Translations under genes and position numbers: made by a program
Notes under the pieces: generated by a model
Databases searched by the model: none
The model's input: the letters and a program-made list of their open reading frames with translations, nothing else
Told to the model about the DNA's origin: nothing
In this document: one piece after another, positions 1-8,233 of the stretch
Layout of the letters: every line of letters begins with the position of its first letter
Position numbering within the stretch: position 1 is the stretch's first letter
Source: Rothia dentocariosa ATCC 17931
Lineage (GTDB): Bacteria; Actinomycetota; Actinomycetes; Actinomycetales; Micrococcaceae
DNA: 64,000 nt
NCBI RefSeq assembly: GCF_000164695.2
Contig: NC_014643.1
Coordinates: forward strand, 248,001-312,000
Reading direction: 5' to 3'

Positions 1-121
1 ATACTTGCCAGCGCGCAGTTGTGAGACCACTTTCGGCGGCGAACCGGTCTCCCCATGCGGTGAGTGTTCCGTTCACACGGAAGATCTGCACCACGAGTTC
101 GCTGAGCAATGAAGCATCCAT
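1..121 (-). CDS. MarR-family transcriptional regulator, N-terminal 40 residues (cut by window edge)
   Basis: The minus strand opens with ATG at 121, preceded by a strong GGAGG six bases upstream, and reads 40 codons to the window edge. The peptide (SELVVQIFRVNGTLTAW..., ending in TTARWQV) matches the first helix and the start of the second in MarR-family winged-helix regulators. The DNA-binding wing lies outside the window, so ligand and targets are unknown. Its promoter region carries a palindrome that could be its own operator. Only the N-terminus is visible, so the family call is by resemblance. Confidence 0.7.
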   Translation of the reverse strand, partial: MDASLLSELVVQIFRVNGTLTAWGDRFAAESGLTTARWQV

Positions 122-145
122 TTTTTCCTCCAGCGGCAATTTTGG

Positions 146-180
146 CAACCAGTTTACAAATATGACAACTGGTTGTCAAT
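146..180 (-). promoter_or_regulatory. Promoter and palindromic operator of the MarR-type gene
   Basis: Reading the minus strand, TTGACA (complement of 174-179), a 17-base spacer and TAAACT (151-156) form a good promoter for the gene starting at 121. The perfect palindrome GACAAC-TG-GTTGTC (164-177) overlaps the -35 box and spacer, and a second half-site (CAACCAG, 146-152) lies near the -10. This is the usual layout for MarR autorepression. The binding itself is inferred. Confidence 0.6.
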
Positions 181-330
181 GCCTGATGCGAGATGCTACC
201 AAGGCAAAAAGCACAGCCTATCTTCTATCATCAGCAATTTCTCAGAGTACATTGAGGATATATTCAGAACGTGTTGGTACATTATTTATACCGTATTCAA
301 ATCATCATTGTATGAAAGATATAAAATACT

Positions 331-819
331 ATGAGCACGTCCCGAAACCCCAGTAGAACTACTCATCCCGCGGAATATACTCGAAATAACACCCCTCAAA
401 AAACTACATCTAAAGACTCTTCGCCTGAGTTCCAGAATTTCTCCAACACATATGAAAAATATCGTGCATATGGGTTCTCAGCCCCAGAAAATCCGCGCGG
501 GTTCCGCAAAAGTTTGTTGCGTGTAGTTGCATGGATATGCTTTGTAGCTACGATTCCTTGGGCGCTTATCTTTATTATCCTCGGAGTAGCTGTTAGCGCT
601 AATCTGCTGCATGTTACTAGTATTTTTATTATTAACCTAATTATCACACTTCTTGCCTTTCTTGCGGCAGTATCACTTGCGGCACTCCCTATCTTGGGAA
701 CAATTAAGCTTTTCAAGCTCTCCCGCAAGAATCCTGAACAACCGGATGGCGGCGAAAAGTTTGCCGAGAAGGTTTTCAATTTCTTCGGCAAAATACTCGA
801 TGGCGCAGACTATCTCTAA
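331..819 (+). CDS. Hypothetical membrane protein, two predicted transmembrane helices
   Basis: A 162-residue protein that I do not recognise. Residues 1-60 are polar and Ser/Thr/Asn-rich, followed by a hydrophobic stretch at about 65-92 (WICFVATIPWALIFIILGVA) and a second at about 95-127, then a Lys-rich cytoplasmic-type tail. TATAAA at 320-325 lies five bases upstream of the ATG with no clear Shine-Dalgarno, so the mRNA may be leaderless. Codon use is AT-rich compared with the guaA region. The general form (polar N-terminus, membrane core, charged tail) resembles the tandem proteins at 1.5-3.7 kb, but I see no convincing sequence match. Confidence 0.55.
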   Translation: MSTSRNPSRTTHPAEYTRNNTPQKTTSKDSSPEFQNFSNTYEKYRAYGFSAPENPRGFRKSLLRVVAWICFVATIPWALIFIILGVAVSANLLHVTSIFIINLIITLLAFLAAVSLAALPILGTIKLFKLSRKNPEQPDGGEKFAEKVFNFFGKILDGADYL

Positions 820-1549
820 ACATATATATATGGGAAATAGTTTGTTTGGAATTATCGATGACATAGGCAGAGAATAATGCCGACAAACATTCCAAACACC
901 AGGCTTCAAATTATTCTCTCGACCCTATCCTCAAAGTGTTTTCATGATGGCGCATTCTCTTAGCGGGAGCGGAAGTTTATAGCGGGAGCACGGACCCCGA
1001 AGAAGATCTGCGCTCCCGAAGTTTGCGACCTGATCGGTGGATTACCCTGGTTAACGTATAGACCACAGTTACTGCCTTTACAAAGAATATAAAGACCCGG
1101 TGCATCCTGAAAGACCAGAATATACCAGGCGGCTTTTAGCACTATTAGATCTAATTTATCCGACAAACATACTCTTCAGATGCACCATGGTCAACAAAGG
1201 ACGGCGAGAGCTGCTTGGGGGTATCCCAAGTCAGAGTATGACTAAGCGATTGAGGGCGGTTGCGAATTATGCAGTGGTCAGTCCAGTGACGGCAAGAAAG
1301 CAACGGTTTCCACCTGCATGTGATTGGTGGCTGGTCGCTTCTTTCACCATCATACGTATAGCAGGGGTAGGAACCACTGTTTTTACTGTCATCTAAAGGA
1401 GCCCTAATAAATAATCCTCCATAAAGCATTAGAAACTCTATTTTAGATAAATATCATTTTTTATTTTATAAAAAATAAAAAGTATTGTTTTTTGAGAATA
1501 TTCAGGGAGCTTCCACGGAATACCCAGGCTAGAAGCTTAGGGTGAAGCC
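820..1549. other. 730-base intergenic stretch without a convincing gene
   Basis: No ORF here has a good start site or recognisable product. It contains a direct repeat TAGCGGGAGC (961-970 and 979-988), an inverted pair GGGAGC/GCTCCC near 983-1016, a degraded copy of the hairpin found after guaA (1096-1135), and a very AT-rich tract at 1441-1500 with an A/T hairpin (about 1458-1482). The last may hold the promoter of the membrane-protein array at 1550. Confidence 0.5.
1096..1135. repeat. Degraded copy of the guaA-terminator hairpin element
   Basis: CCCGGTGCATCCTGAAAG here is identical to 4109-4126, and the following 22 bases match with only a few changes. In this copy the stem is broken (ACCAGGCGG instead of ACCGGGCGG, and the 5' arm is lost). 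The two copies bracket the tandem membrane-protein genes. Confidence 0.6.
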
Positions 1550-2242
1550 ATGACTACTAATAAGAACCTTCCAAAACCTGAGCATGGAACGCTCCAGGCT
1601 CAAGATGTTCATGAGATAAAGAAAGAACCTAAGGCAGATTCGACCAAGAAGCAGACCTCGTTTCCTCCTAGTCTTATAGCTGTGCAGACCATAAGGACTG
1701 TCATTGAATTTATATTAGTACTGCCATTACTCCCTTTGCTCACTATTGGTCTTGGAGGTTTCCTTCTTTTCCTGCCTTTTGGTTTGCATTTTATTTTGCA
1801 GGCTGTGGCATGGTCACGGGCAAAGAAAGAAACTCGGATCGCTTGGGTTGTAGGAATCAACATTTATAGCCTGATGATTGTTGCGCCTATTGGTGCTTTC
1901 TATACGTGGTTCATGATGGAGCTGCAGGTGGCAGCTCCAAACATAACAGGTGCTGATATTGGACTATTATGGTGGTCGCTAGGTGCCTGCGTTCTTGAAG
2001 CTGTTATCAGCATCGTCATGATCGTCGTGATGAACGTAATCAAGAGGAATGATCTTCGTGATTTTCAAGGCAAAAGGATTACTGTCACTAAGCCTCGAAT
2101 ATCTGACGATGTTCTGGAAGGTTCTAACTCCGGGGCATACGAAACGGATGGTGGTTTAAAACCCCTGAAGAATCACCATGATAAATCGGATGCAAAGGTT
2201 CCTCGGCAGCACATTAACGTTAGGTCGCAGAAGAAAGATTAG
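1550..2242 (+). CDS. Tandem-array membrane protein 1 (unknown family)
   Basis: A 230-residue protein, first of three adjacent paralogues. The polar N-terminus (MTTNKN..., then a DVHEIKKEPKADS stretch) is followed by hydrophobic segments at about 44-85, 98-125 and 142-168, giving about four transmembrane helices, and a charged tail ending NVRSQKKD. The best-conserved core is a NIYSLxxVAPIxAFYTWF segment shared with the next gene. The ATG follows TAGGGTGAAGCC, a ribosome-binding motif repeated before each copy. I recognise no known domain. Lysine-rich tails suggest membrane anchoring with cytoplasmic ends. Confidence 0.65.
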   Translation: MTTNKNLPKPEHGTLQAQDVHEIKKEPKADSTKKQTSFPPSLIAVQTIRTVIEFILVLPLLPLLTIGLGGFLLFLPFGLHFILQAVAWSRAKKETRIAWVVGINIYSLMIVAPIGAFYTWFMMELQVAAPNITGADIGLLWWSLGACVLEAVISIVMIVVMNVIKRNDLRDFQGKRITVTKPRISDDVLEGSNSGAYETDGGLKPLKNHHDKSDAKVPRQHINVRSQKKD

Positions 2243-2252
2243 GGTGAGCGCC

Positions 2253-2969
2253 ATGAGCACCGATAAGAATTTTCCGATAGTTAATGATGAGTTTGCTATA
2301 GGCCAGGCTCAAAACGTTCATGAAATAGAGAAAGAATCTGAGGCAGATTCGACTGAGAAGCGGAACTTGCTTCTTTCTAGCTTTATAACTGTGCAGATTA
2401 TTAGGCTAATTCTCGAAACCATGATTCTCCAGAGTGTGGTATTTTCCCTCCTTGCCAGTGATTTTGATGATTTTGAAGGATTTCTTCTTCTACTCATCCT
2501 TTTTTCGCCCTTTATCGTTTATATTCTGCTGCAAATTGTGGCATGTATAAAGATGATTCGGGGAACCAAAACCGCATGGTTTTTAGGGACGAACATCTAT
2601 AGTTTGCTCGTTGTTGCGCCTATTGCTGCTTTTTATACATGGTTCGTGATTGAGATGTCGGCTCCAAATGTAACAAGTGCCGATATTCAACCATTACGGT
2701 GGTTGCTAGGCGCCTGCGCTCTTGAGGCGATTATAAGCGTTTTCACTATTATTGCAGTGATTATATATAACTGGAAAAAGAAAAAACTATCCTCTCATAA
2801 TAAAAATATGGATACTGATAAACGCCCAACGCCAGATAATACTTTATCCGGTTTCAAGAATGCAATATACGAAACGGATGATTTAAAAACCCTGAAGAAG
2901 CACCATGAAGATCCGATTGTAGAAATTCCTTGGCAGCGCGTTAATGTTAGGTCGCAGAAGAAAGATTAG
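2253..2969 (+). CDS. Tandem-array membrane protein 2 (unknown family)
   Basis: 238 residues, clearly paralogous to the preceding gene. Shared features are the N-terminal MSTDKNF and NVHEIEKESEADSTEK stretches, the NIYSLLVVAPIAAFYTWF core, the APNVTSADI loop, the xLLGACALEAIIS helix and the tail ending NVRSQKKD. An in-frame ATG at 2178 would overlap the previous gene by 65 bases; I choose 2253 because it has the array's conserved TAGGGTGA ribosome-binding site and aligns with the paralogues' N-termini. It starts 10 bases after gene 1, so co-translation is likely. Function unknown. Confidence 0.65.
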   Translation: MSTDKNFPIVNDEFAIGQAQNVHEIEKESEADSTEKRNLLLSSFITVQIIRLILETMILQSVVFSLLASDFDDFEGFLLLLILFSPFIVYILLQIVACIKMIRGTKTAWFLGTNIYSLLVVAPIAAFYTWFVIEMSAPNVTSADIQPLRWLLGACALEAIISVFTIIAVIIYNWKKKKLSSHNKNMDTDKRPTPDNTLSGFKNAIYETDDLKTLKKHHEDPIVEIPWQRVNVRSQKKD

Positions 2970-2980
2970 GGTGAACAGCA

Positions 2981-3703
2981 ATGAGCACCGATAAGAATTT
3001 TTCAGCCACTGATAATAATGATCCGCAGCCTCCCGTGGAAAAGCAAAGTGCATCGGGCAATAATCCGGAGAATGCCCATCAAGATCCCAAATATACACAG
3101 CTATACGGCTTAGAAGGTATTGAGGGTAAGATGTCCTTGGAGCCTCAGGCTGGCTCGGAACCTCAGGGGACCAAGAAAAAGGAAGAATCTCATGAGCGCG
3201 TACCAAAACAGTTCGATATAGACCCCAACACCCGCAAAAGTCTTCTCATAGCACAGGCTATCAGGAATGTTCTGATTATTATTCCTGTACTTGTCCTATT
3301 GTTTATTTTTATCCAAGCAGCCATTTATATTATGGTGTCTGAACGCGATGAATTTAGCGATCTTATATTTGCCATTGTAGCTATTGCTACCGTTGTTGCA
3401 CTGCCCTACATGATCCACATTTTCTTGCAGGTTGTCGCGTTTATGCGGTTTAGGAGATCAGTCAAGTTTCGGTGGATACGAGGCGCCAATATTTACGGCC
3501 TTATTGTTGCCCCAATCTCCGAGGTTACCTATGTGCCGTTTATGCTAGAGCGGATTCTTGATCCATCTTCATCTGCCGAGAGCTCTTTTACAATAGTGGG
3601 GGTTATAGTAGCCCTTTACGAGGTTATTTTGGGCATCTTAATGATTGTTGTCACGACAAATAGTATTAAGAAGACCACCCAGCTTTCAGGACAAAAACAC
3701 TGA
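2981..3703 (+). CDS. Tandem-array membrane protein 3, diverged copy
   Basis: 240 residues. It begins MSTDKNFSATDNN like copy 2, but the polar N-terminal region is longer (about 75 residues, Gln/Pro/Glu-rich). Hydrophobic segments lie at about 86-115, 125-150, 165-185 and 200-225, and the NIYGLIVAPISEVTYVPF segment is equivalent to the core of copies 1 and 2. The RSQKKD tail is missing; it ends with KKTTQLSGQKH. The ribosome-binding site (TAGGGTGAACAGCA before ATG) is the same unit as in the other copies. It is probably the last gene of a three-gene operon. Confidence 0.62.
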   Translation: MSTDKNFSATDNNDPQPPVEKQSASGNNPENAHQDPKYTQLYGLEGIEGKMSLEPQAGSEPQGTKKKEESHERVPKQFDIDPNTRKSLLIAQAIRNVLIIIPVLVLLFIFIQAAIYIMVSERDEFSDLIFAIVAIATVVALPYMIHIFLQVVAFMRFRRSVKFRWIRGANIYGLIVAPISEVTYVPFMLERILDPSSSAESSFTIVGVIVALYEVILGILMIVVTTNSIKKTTQLSGQKH

Positions 3704-4195
3704 GGGTTAATCATTAGAGGCAACCCCTAGATTACAGTAAAAACACTGGCTCTTACCTCTGCTGGTTCGTGACTCTTGTCTACAACGCTGTCCCCAGTTC
3801 TCATAGTGGCTAAACCGATTTATCAGTTATTTGTACTGCTTTTCTCATTATGCTGATAACACTTATTCTAAGTTTTATTCACTTTGTGGGTTTGAGCTCC
3901 AATAAAAACACAAGCAGAACAATATCAAGAACACCAGCAAGATTTTCTGAAAACCAAGCCTGCACCTTTTATCGAGTACGATCCAGACTTTCACATTCCC
4001 ATCATGGGCGTCCGAAACCATACTCTGCTACAGAAGGACTTGATGAAATGTTCCGTTTCGAGAGGACCATGGCGCAGCTTCTATACCTTTATGACCACAG
4101 CAAAGCCGCCCGGTGCATCCTGAAAGCTCAGAACACACCGGGCGGCTTACCTACTCAAAACTGGGTTGAATCCTAGGGGCTACTCCCCTAGTGCG
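3704..4195. other. Intergenic stretch between the membrane-protein array and guaA
   Basis: About 490 bases with no supportable gene. ORFs in this stretch lack start signals and recognisable products. The only clear element is the hairpin at 4103-4148. The genes on either side converge here. Confidence 0.5.
4103..4148 (-). terminator. Hairpin terminator downstream of guaA
   Basis: AAGCCGCCCGGTG (4103-4115) pairs perfectly with CACCGGGCGGCTT (4136-4148) around a 20-base loop, 48 bases past the guaA stop. The T-run on the minus-strand side is short. A degraded copy lies at 1096-1135. Confidence 0.65.
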
Positions 4196-5788
4196 TTACT
4201 CCCACTCAATGGTTCCCGGGGGTTTAGAGGTTACATCCAGCACCACGCGGTTCACGTCTTTGACTTCGTTCGTAATCCGGTTCGAGATTTTTGCCAGCAG
4301 ATCATAGGGCAGACGCGACCAGTCGGCGGTCATCGCATCCTCCGAAGAAACCGGGCGCAGCACAATCGGATGCCCATAAGTGCGGCCATCGCCCTGCACA
4401 CCCACCGAACGCACACCGGAGAGAAGAACCACGGGGCACTGCCAAATATGCTCGTCCTGACCGGCTGCGGTCAGCTCTTCACGCACAATCGCATCCGCCG
4501 CGCGCAGGGTCTCAAGGTTCTCGCGGGTCACCTCACCCACAATACGAATACCCAGACCGGGGCCGGGGAACGGCTGGCGCGCCACGATCTTCTCGGGAAC
4601 ACCCAGCTGACGGCCAATCGCGCGAACCTCATCCTTAAACAGGGTACGCAGCGGCTCGACCAGCTCAAACGCCAAATCCTCAGGCAAACCACCCACATTG
4701 TGATGCGACTTAATATTCGCCGCACCCTCGCCGCCGCCGGATTCAACCACATCCGGGTACAGGGTACCCTGCACCAGGAACTTGATCTGTGCGCCCTCTT
4801 CGCCCGCTTCCTCAATGAGCTTGCGCTCGGCCTGCTCAAAGGAGCGGATGAACTCGCGGCCAATAATCTTACGCTTCTGCTCAGGGTCGCTCACGCCAGC
4901 CAGTGCAGTGAGGAAACGCTCTGATTCGTCAATGGTAATTACGCGAATACCCATTGACGCGGCGTAGTCTTGCTCAACCTGTTCACGCTCGCCCGCGCGC
5001 AGCAGCCCGTGGTCGATAAAGAAGCAGGTCAGCTGATCGCCTACAGCCTTATGCACGAGGGCTGCGGCAACAGAAGAATCCACGCCGCCAGAGAGCGCAC
5101 AAATCACGCGGTCTTCGCCAACCTGCTCACGAATCTTTGCAACCTGTTCCTCAATAATATTGTCGGTTGACCAGGTGGGTTTAAGTCCGGCAATGTTGTA
5201 GAGGAAGTTCTCAAGCGCAACCTGACCGTAGTCGGAGTGCTTCACCTCGGGATGCCACTGCACGCCGCCCAGCTTGCGGTGCTCATCCACGAACGCCGCC
5301 ACGGACGCACCCGGGGTCTGCGCCAGAACCTCAAACCCGGCGGGGGCTTCGGTCACGGAATCGCCGTGCGACATCCACACGTTTTGCGTCTGCGGGGTTC
5401 CAGTGAGGAACGAAGACTCAACTGCACACAGGGTCGCATCGGTTGCGCCGTATTCGCGGGAACCGGTCTGCGCCACGGTACCGCCCAAGGTTTGCGCCAT
5501 CACCTGAAAACCGTAGCAGATACCGAAGACCGGCACGCCAGCCTCAAATAGTGCCCTATCGCCACGGGGGGCGCCATCGGCATACACCGATGAAGGCCCG
5601 CCCGAAAGCACAATCGCGGCGGGGTTTTTAGCGAGCATCTTTTCGGTGCTCATAGAGTGGGGAACGATTTCAGAGTAGATACCCGCCTCACGCACACGAC
5701 GAGCGATAAGCTGCGCATACTGGGCACCGTAATCTACCACCAGAACCGGACGCTCTTCAAGCTGATCCGGGTGTACAGAGTCGGTCAC
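4196..5788 (-). CDS. guaA: GMP synthase (glutamine-hydrolysing)
   Basis: Converts XMP to GMP using ATP and glutamine, the last step of GMP synthesis. The 530 residues show a class I glutamine amidotransferase domain (about 15-205) with nucleophile Cys91 in GICYGF and the His179/Glu181 pair in WHPEV. The ATP-pyrophosphatase domain follows with the P-loop SGGVDSS at 233-239, then the dimerisation domain ending in the canonical PPGTIEWE. The GTG start has GAGG upstream. It is full length and belongs functionally with guaB and guaB3 at 14-17 kb, from which it is now separated by the copper island. Confidence 0.97.
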   Translation of the reverse strand: MTDSVHPDQLEERPVLVVDYGAQYAQLIARRVREAGIYSEIVPHSMSTEKMLAKNPAAIVLSGGPSSVYADGAPRGDRALFEAGVPVFGICYGFQVMAQTLGGTVAQTGSREYGATDATLCAVESSFLTGTPQTQNVWMSHGDSVTEAPAGFEVLAQTPGASVAAFVDEHRKLGGVQWHPEVKHSDYGQVALENFLYNIAGLKPTWSTDNIIEEQVAKIREQVGEDRVICALSGGVDSSVAAALVHKAVGDQLTCFFIDHGLLRAGEREQVEQDYAASMGIRVITIDESERFLTALAGVSDPEQKRKIIGREFIRSFEQAERKLIEEAGEEGAQIKFLVQGTLYPDVVESGGGEGAANIKSHHNVGGLPEDLAFELVEPLRTLFKDEVRAIGRQLGVPEKIVARQPFPGPGLGIRIVGEVTRENLETLRAADAIVREELTAAGQDEHIWQCPVVLLSGVRSVGVQGDGRTYGHPIVLRPVSSEDAMTADWSRLPYDLLAKISNRITNEVKDVNRVVLDVTSKPPGTIEWE

Positions 5789-5928
5789 GGATTTTCCTCA
5801 CGTGTCAGGTTTGAAATTCCGCGCGAGCGCGCGAAGTCTTGTATTTCTATTCTACGGGAGAGACAAAAGTTTTATGCGGCACCCATTCAGGGGTACTCGC
5901 CGTTGGGTTTTCGCTGATGCTGGGGGGG

Positions 5929-6513
5929 CTAGTATCGTTTGGTTGCCTGCGGGTTTGCTTCAAGCTGCGCCAGGGTTTCTGCGTGGATGCGTTTCTCAAC
6001 AATGAATGAGAGGAATGGCACCACGCCGCCGAGCGCCATGACGATGAGCTGGGCGATGCCCCAGCGCATGAGCAGCCAAATACGGATGCAGGAGAACAGG
6101 TAAATGATGTAGAACCAGCCGTGAATGATAAGCACCCATGTGGAGATGTTTACTCCGCCGGTGAGGTTGCCGGTTTCGCGGTTAAGGACGCCGAACGATA
6201 CATCGGAACCGGTTGCGGCGTCTTTTGCACCCGCCACCAGGTCATAACCCATCCCGTGATGAGTGATCATCTCAACCACCAGCAGCAACAGGAAGGTACC
6301 GGATATCCATGCGCACCATTTATAGAAGGTTAGCGCGGAACGAATCTGCGTTTCGGTACCGCCAAATTTTTTGCGCACCGTAAATCCACCCTGGGGCGCG
6401 TGTTCTGCCCCGTCTGCTGATGCTTTTGAGGCATTCTGCGATAGGGTGACTTTGCGCCCGTCGGTACGTTCTACCGGGGTAATTTTTGTGTTCTTCTCGG
6501 AGTTCTCTGACAT
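5929..6513 (-). CDS. DUF3817 integral membrane protein
   Basis: A 194-residue protein with a polar N-terminal 55 residues, then the DUF3817 core: hydrophobic helices at about 65-85, 122-145 and 152-172, with the HGWFYIIYLFSCIRIW segment typical of the family. In actinobacteria this family is commonly encoded beside guaA and SURF1, as here. The biochemical role is not established. The ATG at 6513 has GAGAGG upstream. The long polar N-terminus is an extension relative to the roughly 100-residue domain. Confidence 0.85.
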   Translation of the reverse strand: MSENSEKNTKITPVERTDGRKVTLSQNASKASADGAEHAPQGGFTVRKKFGGTETQIRSALTFYKWCAWISGTFLLLLVVEMITHHGMGYDLVAGAKDAATGSDVSFGVLNRETGNLTGGVNISTWVLIIHGWFYIIYLFSCIRIWLLMRWGIAQLIVMALGGVVPFLSFIVEKRIHAETLAQLEANPQATKRY

Positions 6514-6551
6514 GCTGTGCCTCTCGTGTGTGCTGATGAGTTTAGCTGGCG

Positions 6552-7574
6552 TTAGTCTTTTGTATCTGCAGGTTTCTGGGGATTACCACTCTCCGGTGCG
6601 TTGCGTGGTGTATCTTCCATACGCACGGATGCTTCTTCGGGAGCTTCATCAAAGAAATAGTACTGTTCGTCGGCGGGGTCCCAATAGTAGGGGCGTCCGG
6701 TGGTCTCGTCCACAAAGTATTCGCCCTCGTACTCGAAATACTGGGTGTATTCGGCAGGTTCGGCGGCACGATGCGCCGCATCCTTAAGCATGCGTCCCCA
6801 TAGGTAGAGGGCGAACGCCGCGAAAATCAGCCACTCGAGCGAGTAGAAGATGTTGAGCCAGTTGATGTTGGCATCATTGGTCGCCTGGGCTGCGCGAATA
6901 GGGCGCAGATTCTCGGACTGTCCAATAATAGTGGCATTTTCTGCGATTGTGTGCTGTTCGGTGAGGGGTATTTTTTGGTCCTCGGGGACTTCGACAGAAA
7001 GCGTGAGCACGCCGTCATAGAGGGGTGAATCCCACAGGTTTGTCAGCTGTGCCGGGGATGCGCTTTCCAATACTTTCTCAGCCATGCGCGTGTACGGGGC
7101 GGCGCCCTGGGCATTTACTACACGACCGGCAACCTCAACTGTCCCTGTCGGCTCGGCGGGTATGCTCGGCGCGTGATCGTCTTCACCCGCTATCCAGGCT
7201 CGTGCCACTGTAATAGCGCGGGGCTTGGTGCTTCCCAAAGCGGCGGCTTTATCGGTTCCTTCGGGAATAAATTCACTCAGAACCCAGTATCCGTGCTGCC
7301 CCTCATTCAGGCGGCCTGCTACCAGCATGGAGGATCCTGGAACGTACTTCCCCTTCGCCTGCACTACGGTATCAACCGTCAAGTTCGTCACGGGCTGATG
7401 CGCCTGCAGAATCTCGGTATAGGGTCGCACTCGATCTTTCGCAGGATCAGAATGTACCTGCTGTGAGGTGGAGGCGTTAAACTGCCAGCTGGAGAGCGCA
7501 ACAAACCCCGTCACAAAGACGAGAGCCAGCAAAAGCCCGCCCAACCAGCGGGGAGTAAACGCCAATTTCCACAC
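6552..7574 (-). CDS. SURF1 family protein (cytochrome oxidase assembly factor)
   Basis: SURF1 proteins assist assembly of haem-copper cytochrome c oxidase in the membrane. The 340 residues have the family layout: an N-terminal transmembrane helix (about 9-29), a large extracytoplasmic domain and a second helix (about 243-262) followed by an acidic, Tyr-rich cytoplasmic tail (about 270-340) longer than usual. It starts with GTG at 7574. TACCCT lies exactly six bases upstream (7581-7586), so the transcript is probably leaderless. It lies beside the foreign copper block; the DNA 5' of the promoter may be new. Confidence 0.85.
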   Translation of the reverse strand: MWKLAFTPRWLGGLLLALVFVTGFVALSSWQFNASTSQQVHSDPAKDRVRPYTEILQAHQPVTNLTVDTVVQAKGKYVPGSSMLVAGRLNEGQHGYWVLSEFIPEGTDKAAALGSTKPRAITVARAWIAGEDDHAPSIPAEPTGTVEVAGRVVNAQGAAPYTRMAEKVLESASPAQLTNLWDSPLYDGVLTLSVEVPEDQKIPLTEQHTIAENATIIGQSENLRPIRAAQATNDANINWLNIFYSLEWLIFAAFALYLWGRMLKDAAHRAAEPAEYTQYFEYEGEYFVDETTGRPYYWDPADEQYYFFDEAPEEASVRMEDTPRNAPESGNPQKPADTKD

Positions 7575-7589
7575 ATATCTAGGGTAGCG

Positions 7590-7759
7590 CGTTTGCGTGA
7601 TGTGCCCCTAACGATAAGAAAAATATAACAGGAAGAACTCGTTGGTAGGCAGACAACACTTTCGACGAGATTTCACCACATGCCGTTTAAGAACAGATGA
7701 TATATCGCATTCATCGTGGACATGTCCCCAGCAGACCGTGGTCTGTATCTCCCCGATGA
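7590..7759. other. Left edge zone of the copper-resistance island
   Basis: Between the SURF1 promoter and the end of the DUF5655 gene lie about 170 bases with no recognisable gene. The left junction of the GC-rich block must be here, but I see no insertion-sequence ends, target duplication or tRNA. A small palindrome CAGACC-GT-GGTCTG lies at 7732-7745. Confidence 0.4.
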
Positions 7760-8119
7760 TCACTGGGTGGAGAATTCGAAACCCATGTCGATCAAGGTAC
7801 GTAGCCATTGGCTCTTCGCCGTCTGCAGTGACTTGACCTCAACGTGATGGTTCCATCGATTAGGGCTGACCTGAGTGACCCTGTGGATATTCTTGTTCTC
7901 CTCTTGGCGATCTAGGGTCACGTTGAAGTACAACGTACCATCCTTGGTTTTCTCGTATGCCCACATCCAGAGAAACTTCCGGTTAACAGAGTAGCTGACC
8001 TGCGCGCGAAACTCCCTCTTGACTTTACCCAGGCTCATGACATACCCATCGATCGCCTGATAAAAGGAATCAGTCTTCGGCTTGTCCGAGAAATCACTGA
8101 TCATCTTGTTGCTCGGCAT
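7760..8119 (-). CDS. DUF5655 domain-containing protein
   Basis: A 119-residue soluble protein resembling DUF5655. The family-like part is the stretch from about 25 to the C-terminus, with the WMWAYEKTKDGTLYFNVTL segment and the VTQVSPNRWNHHVEV motif. The ATG at 8119 follows AAAGGAAC. It has no signal peptide and no metal-binding Cys/His cluster, so a direct role in copper handling is not indicated. It is the last gene of the copper block, separated from the DUF305 gene by a hairpin, and is likely part of the transferred segment. Function unknown. Confidence 0.65.
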   Translation of the reverse strand: MPSNKMISDFSDKPKTDSFYQAIDGYVMSLGKVKREFRAQVSYSVNRKFLWMWAYEKTKDGTLYFNVTLDRQEENKNIHRVTQVSPNRWNHHVEVKSLQTAKSQWLRTLIDMGFEFSTQ

Positions 8120-8186
8120 AGTCGTTCCTTTCTGGGGTAACCATCTGAGAGTTTATAGGGTCGTCTGGACGACACGCAGGTATCCC

Positions 8187-8223
8187 TCTTTTTCAGATTC
8201 CTGTCCTCGAGATCAGAAAAAGA
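8187..8223 (-). terminator. Hairpin after the DUF305 gene
   Basis: TCTTTTTCAGAT (8187-8198) and ATCAGAAAAAGA (8212-8223) pair with one mismatch. It lies about 10 bases past the DUF305 stop and gives a U-rich 3' arm on the minus-strand transcript. It likely ends the copper mRNA, with the DUF5655 gene beyond it. Confidence 0.6.
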
Positions 8224-8233
8224 CGGGGACCTG

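Noticed and set aside
1151..1429. 92-codon minus-strand ORF in the AT-rich left region
   Set aside because: No ribosome-binding site, odd composition and no family resemblance.
3850..4176. 108-codon plus-strand ORF ending in the guaA terminator
   Set aside because: It runs through the hairpin and has no start signal; composition is not protein-like.
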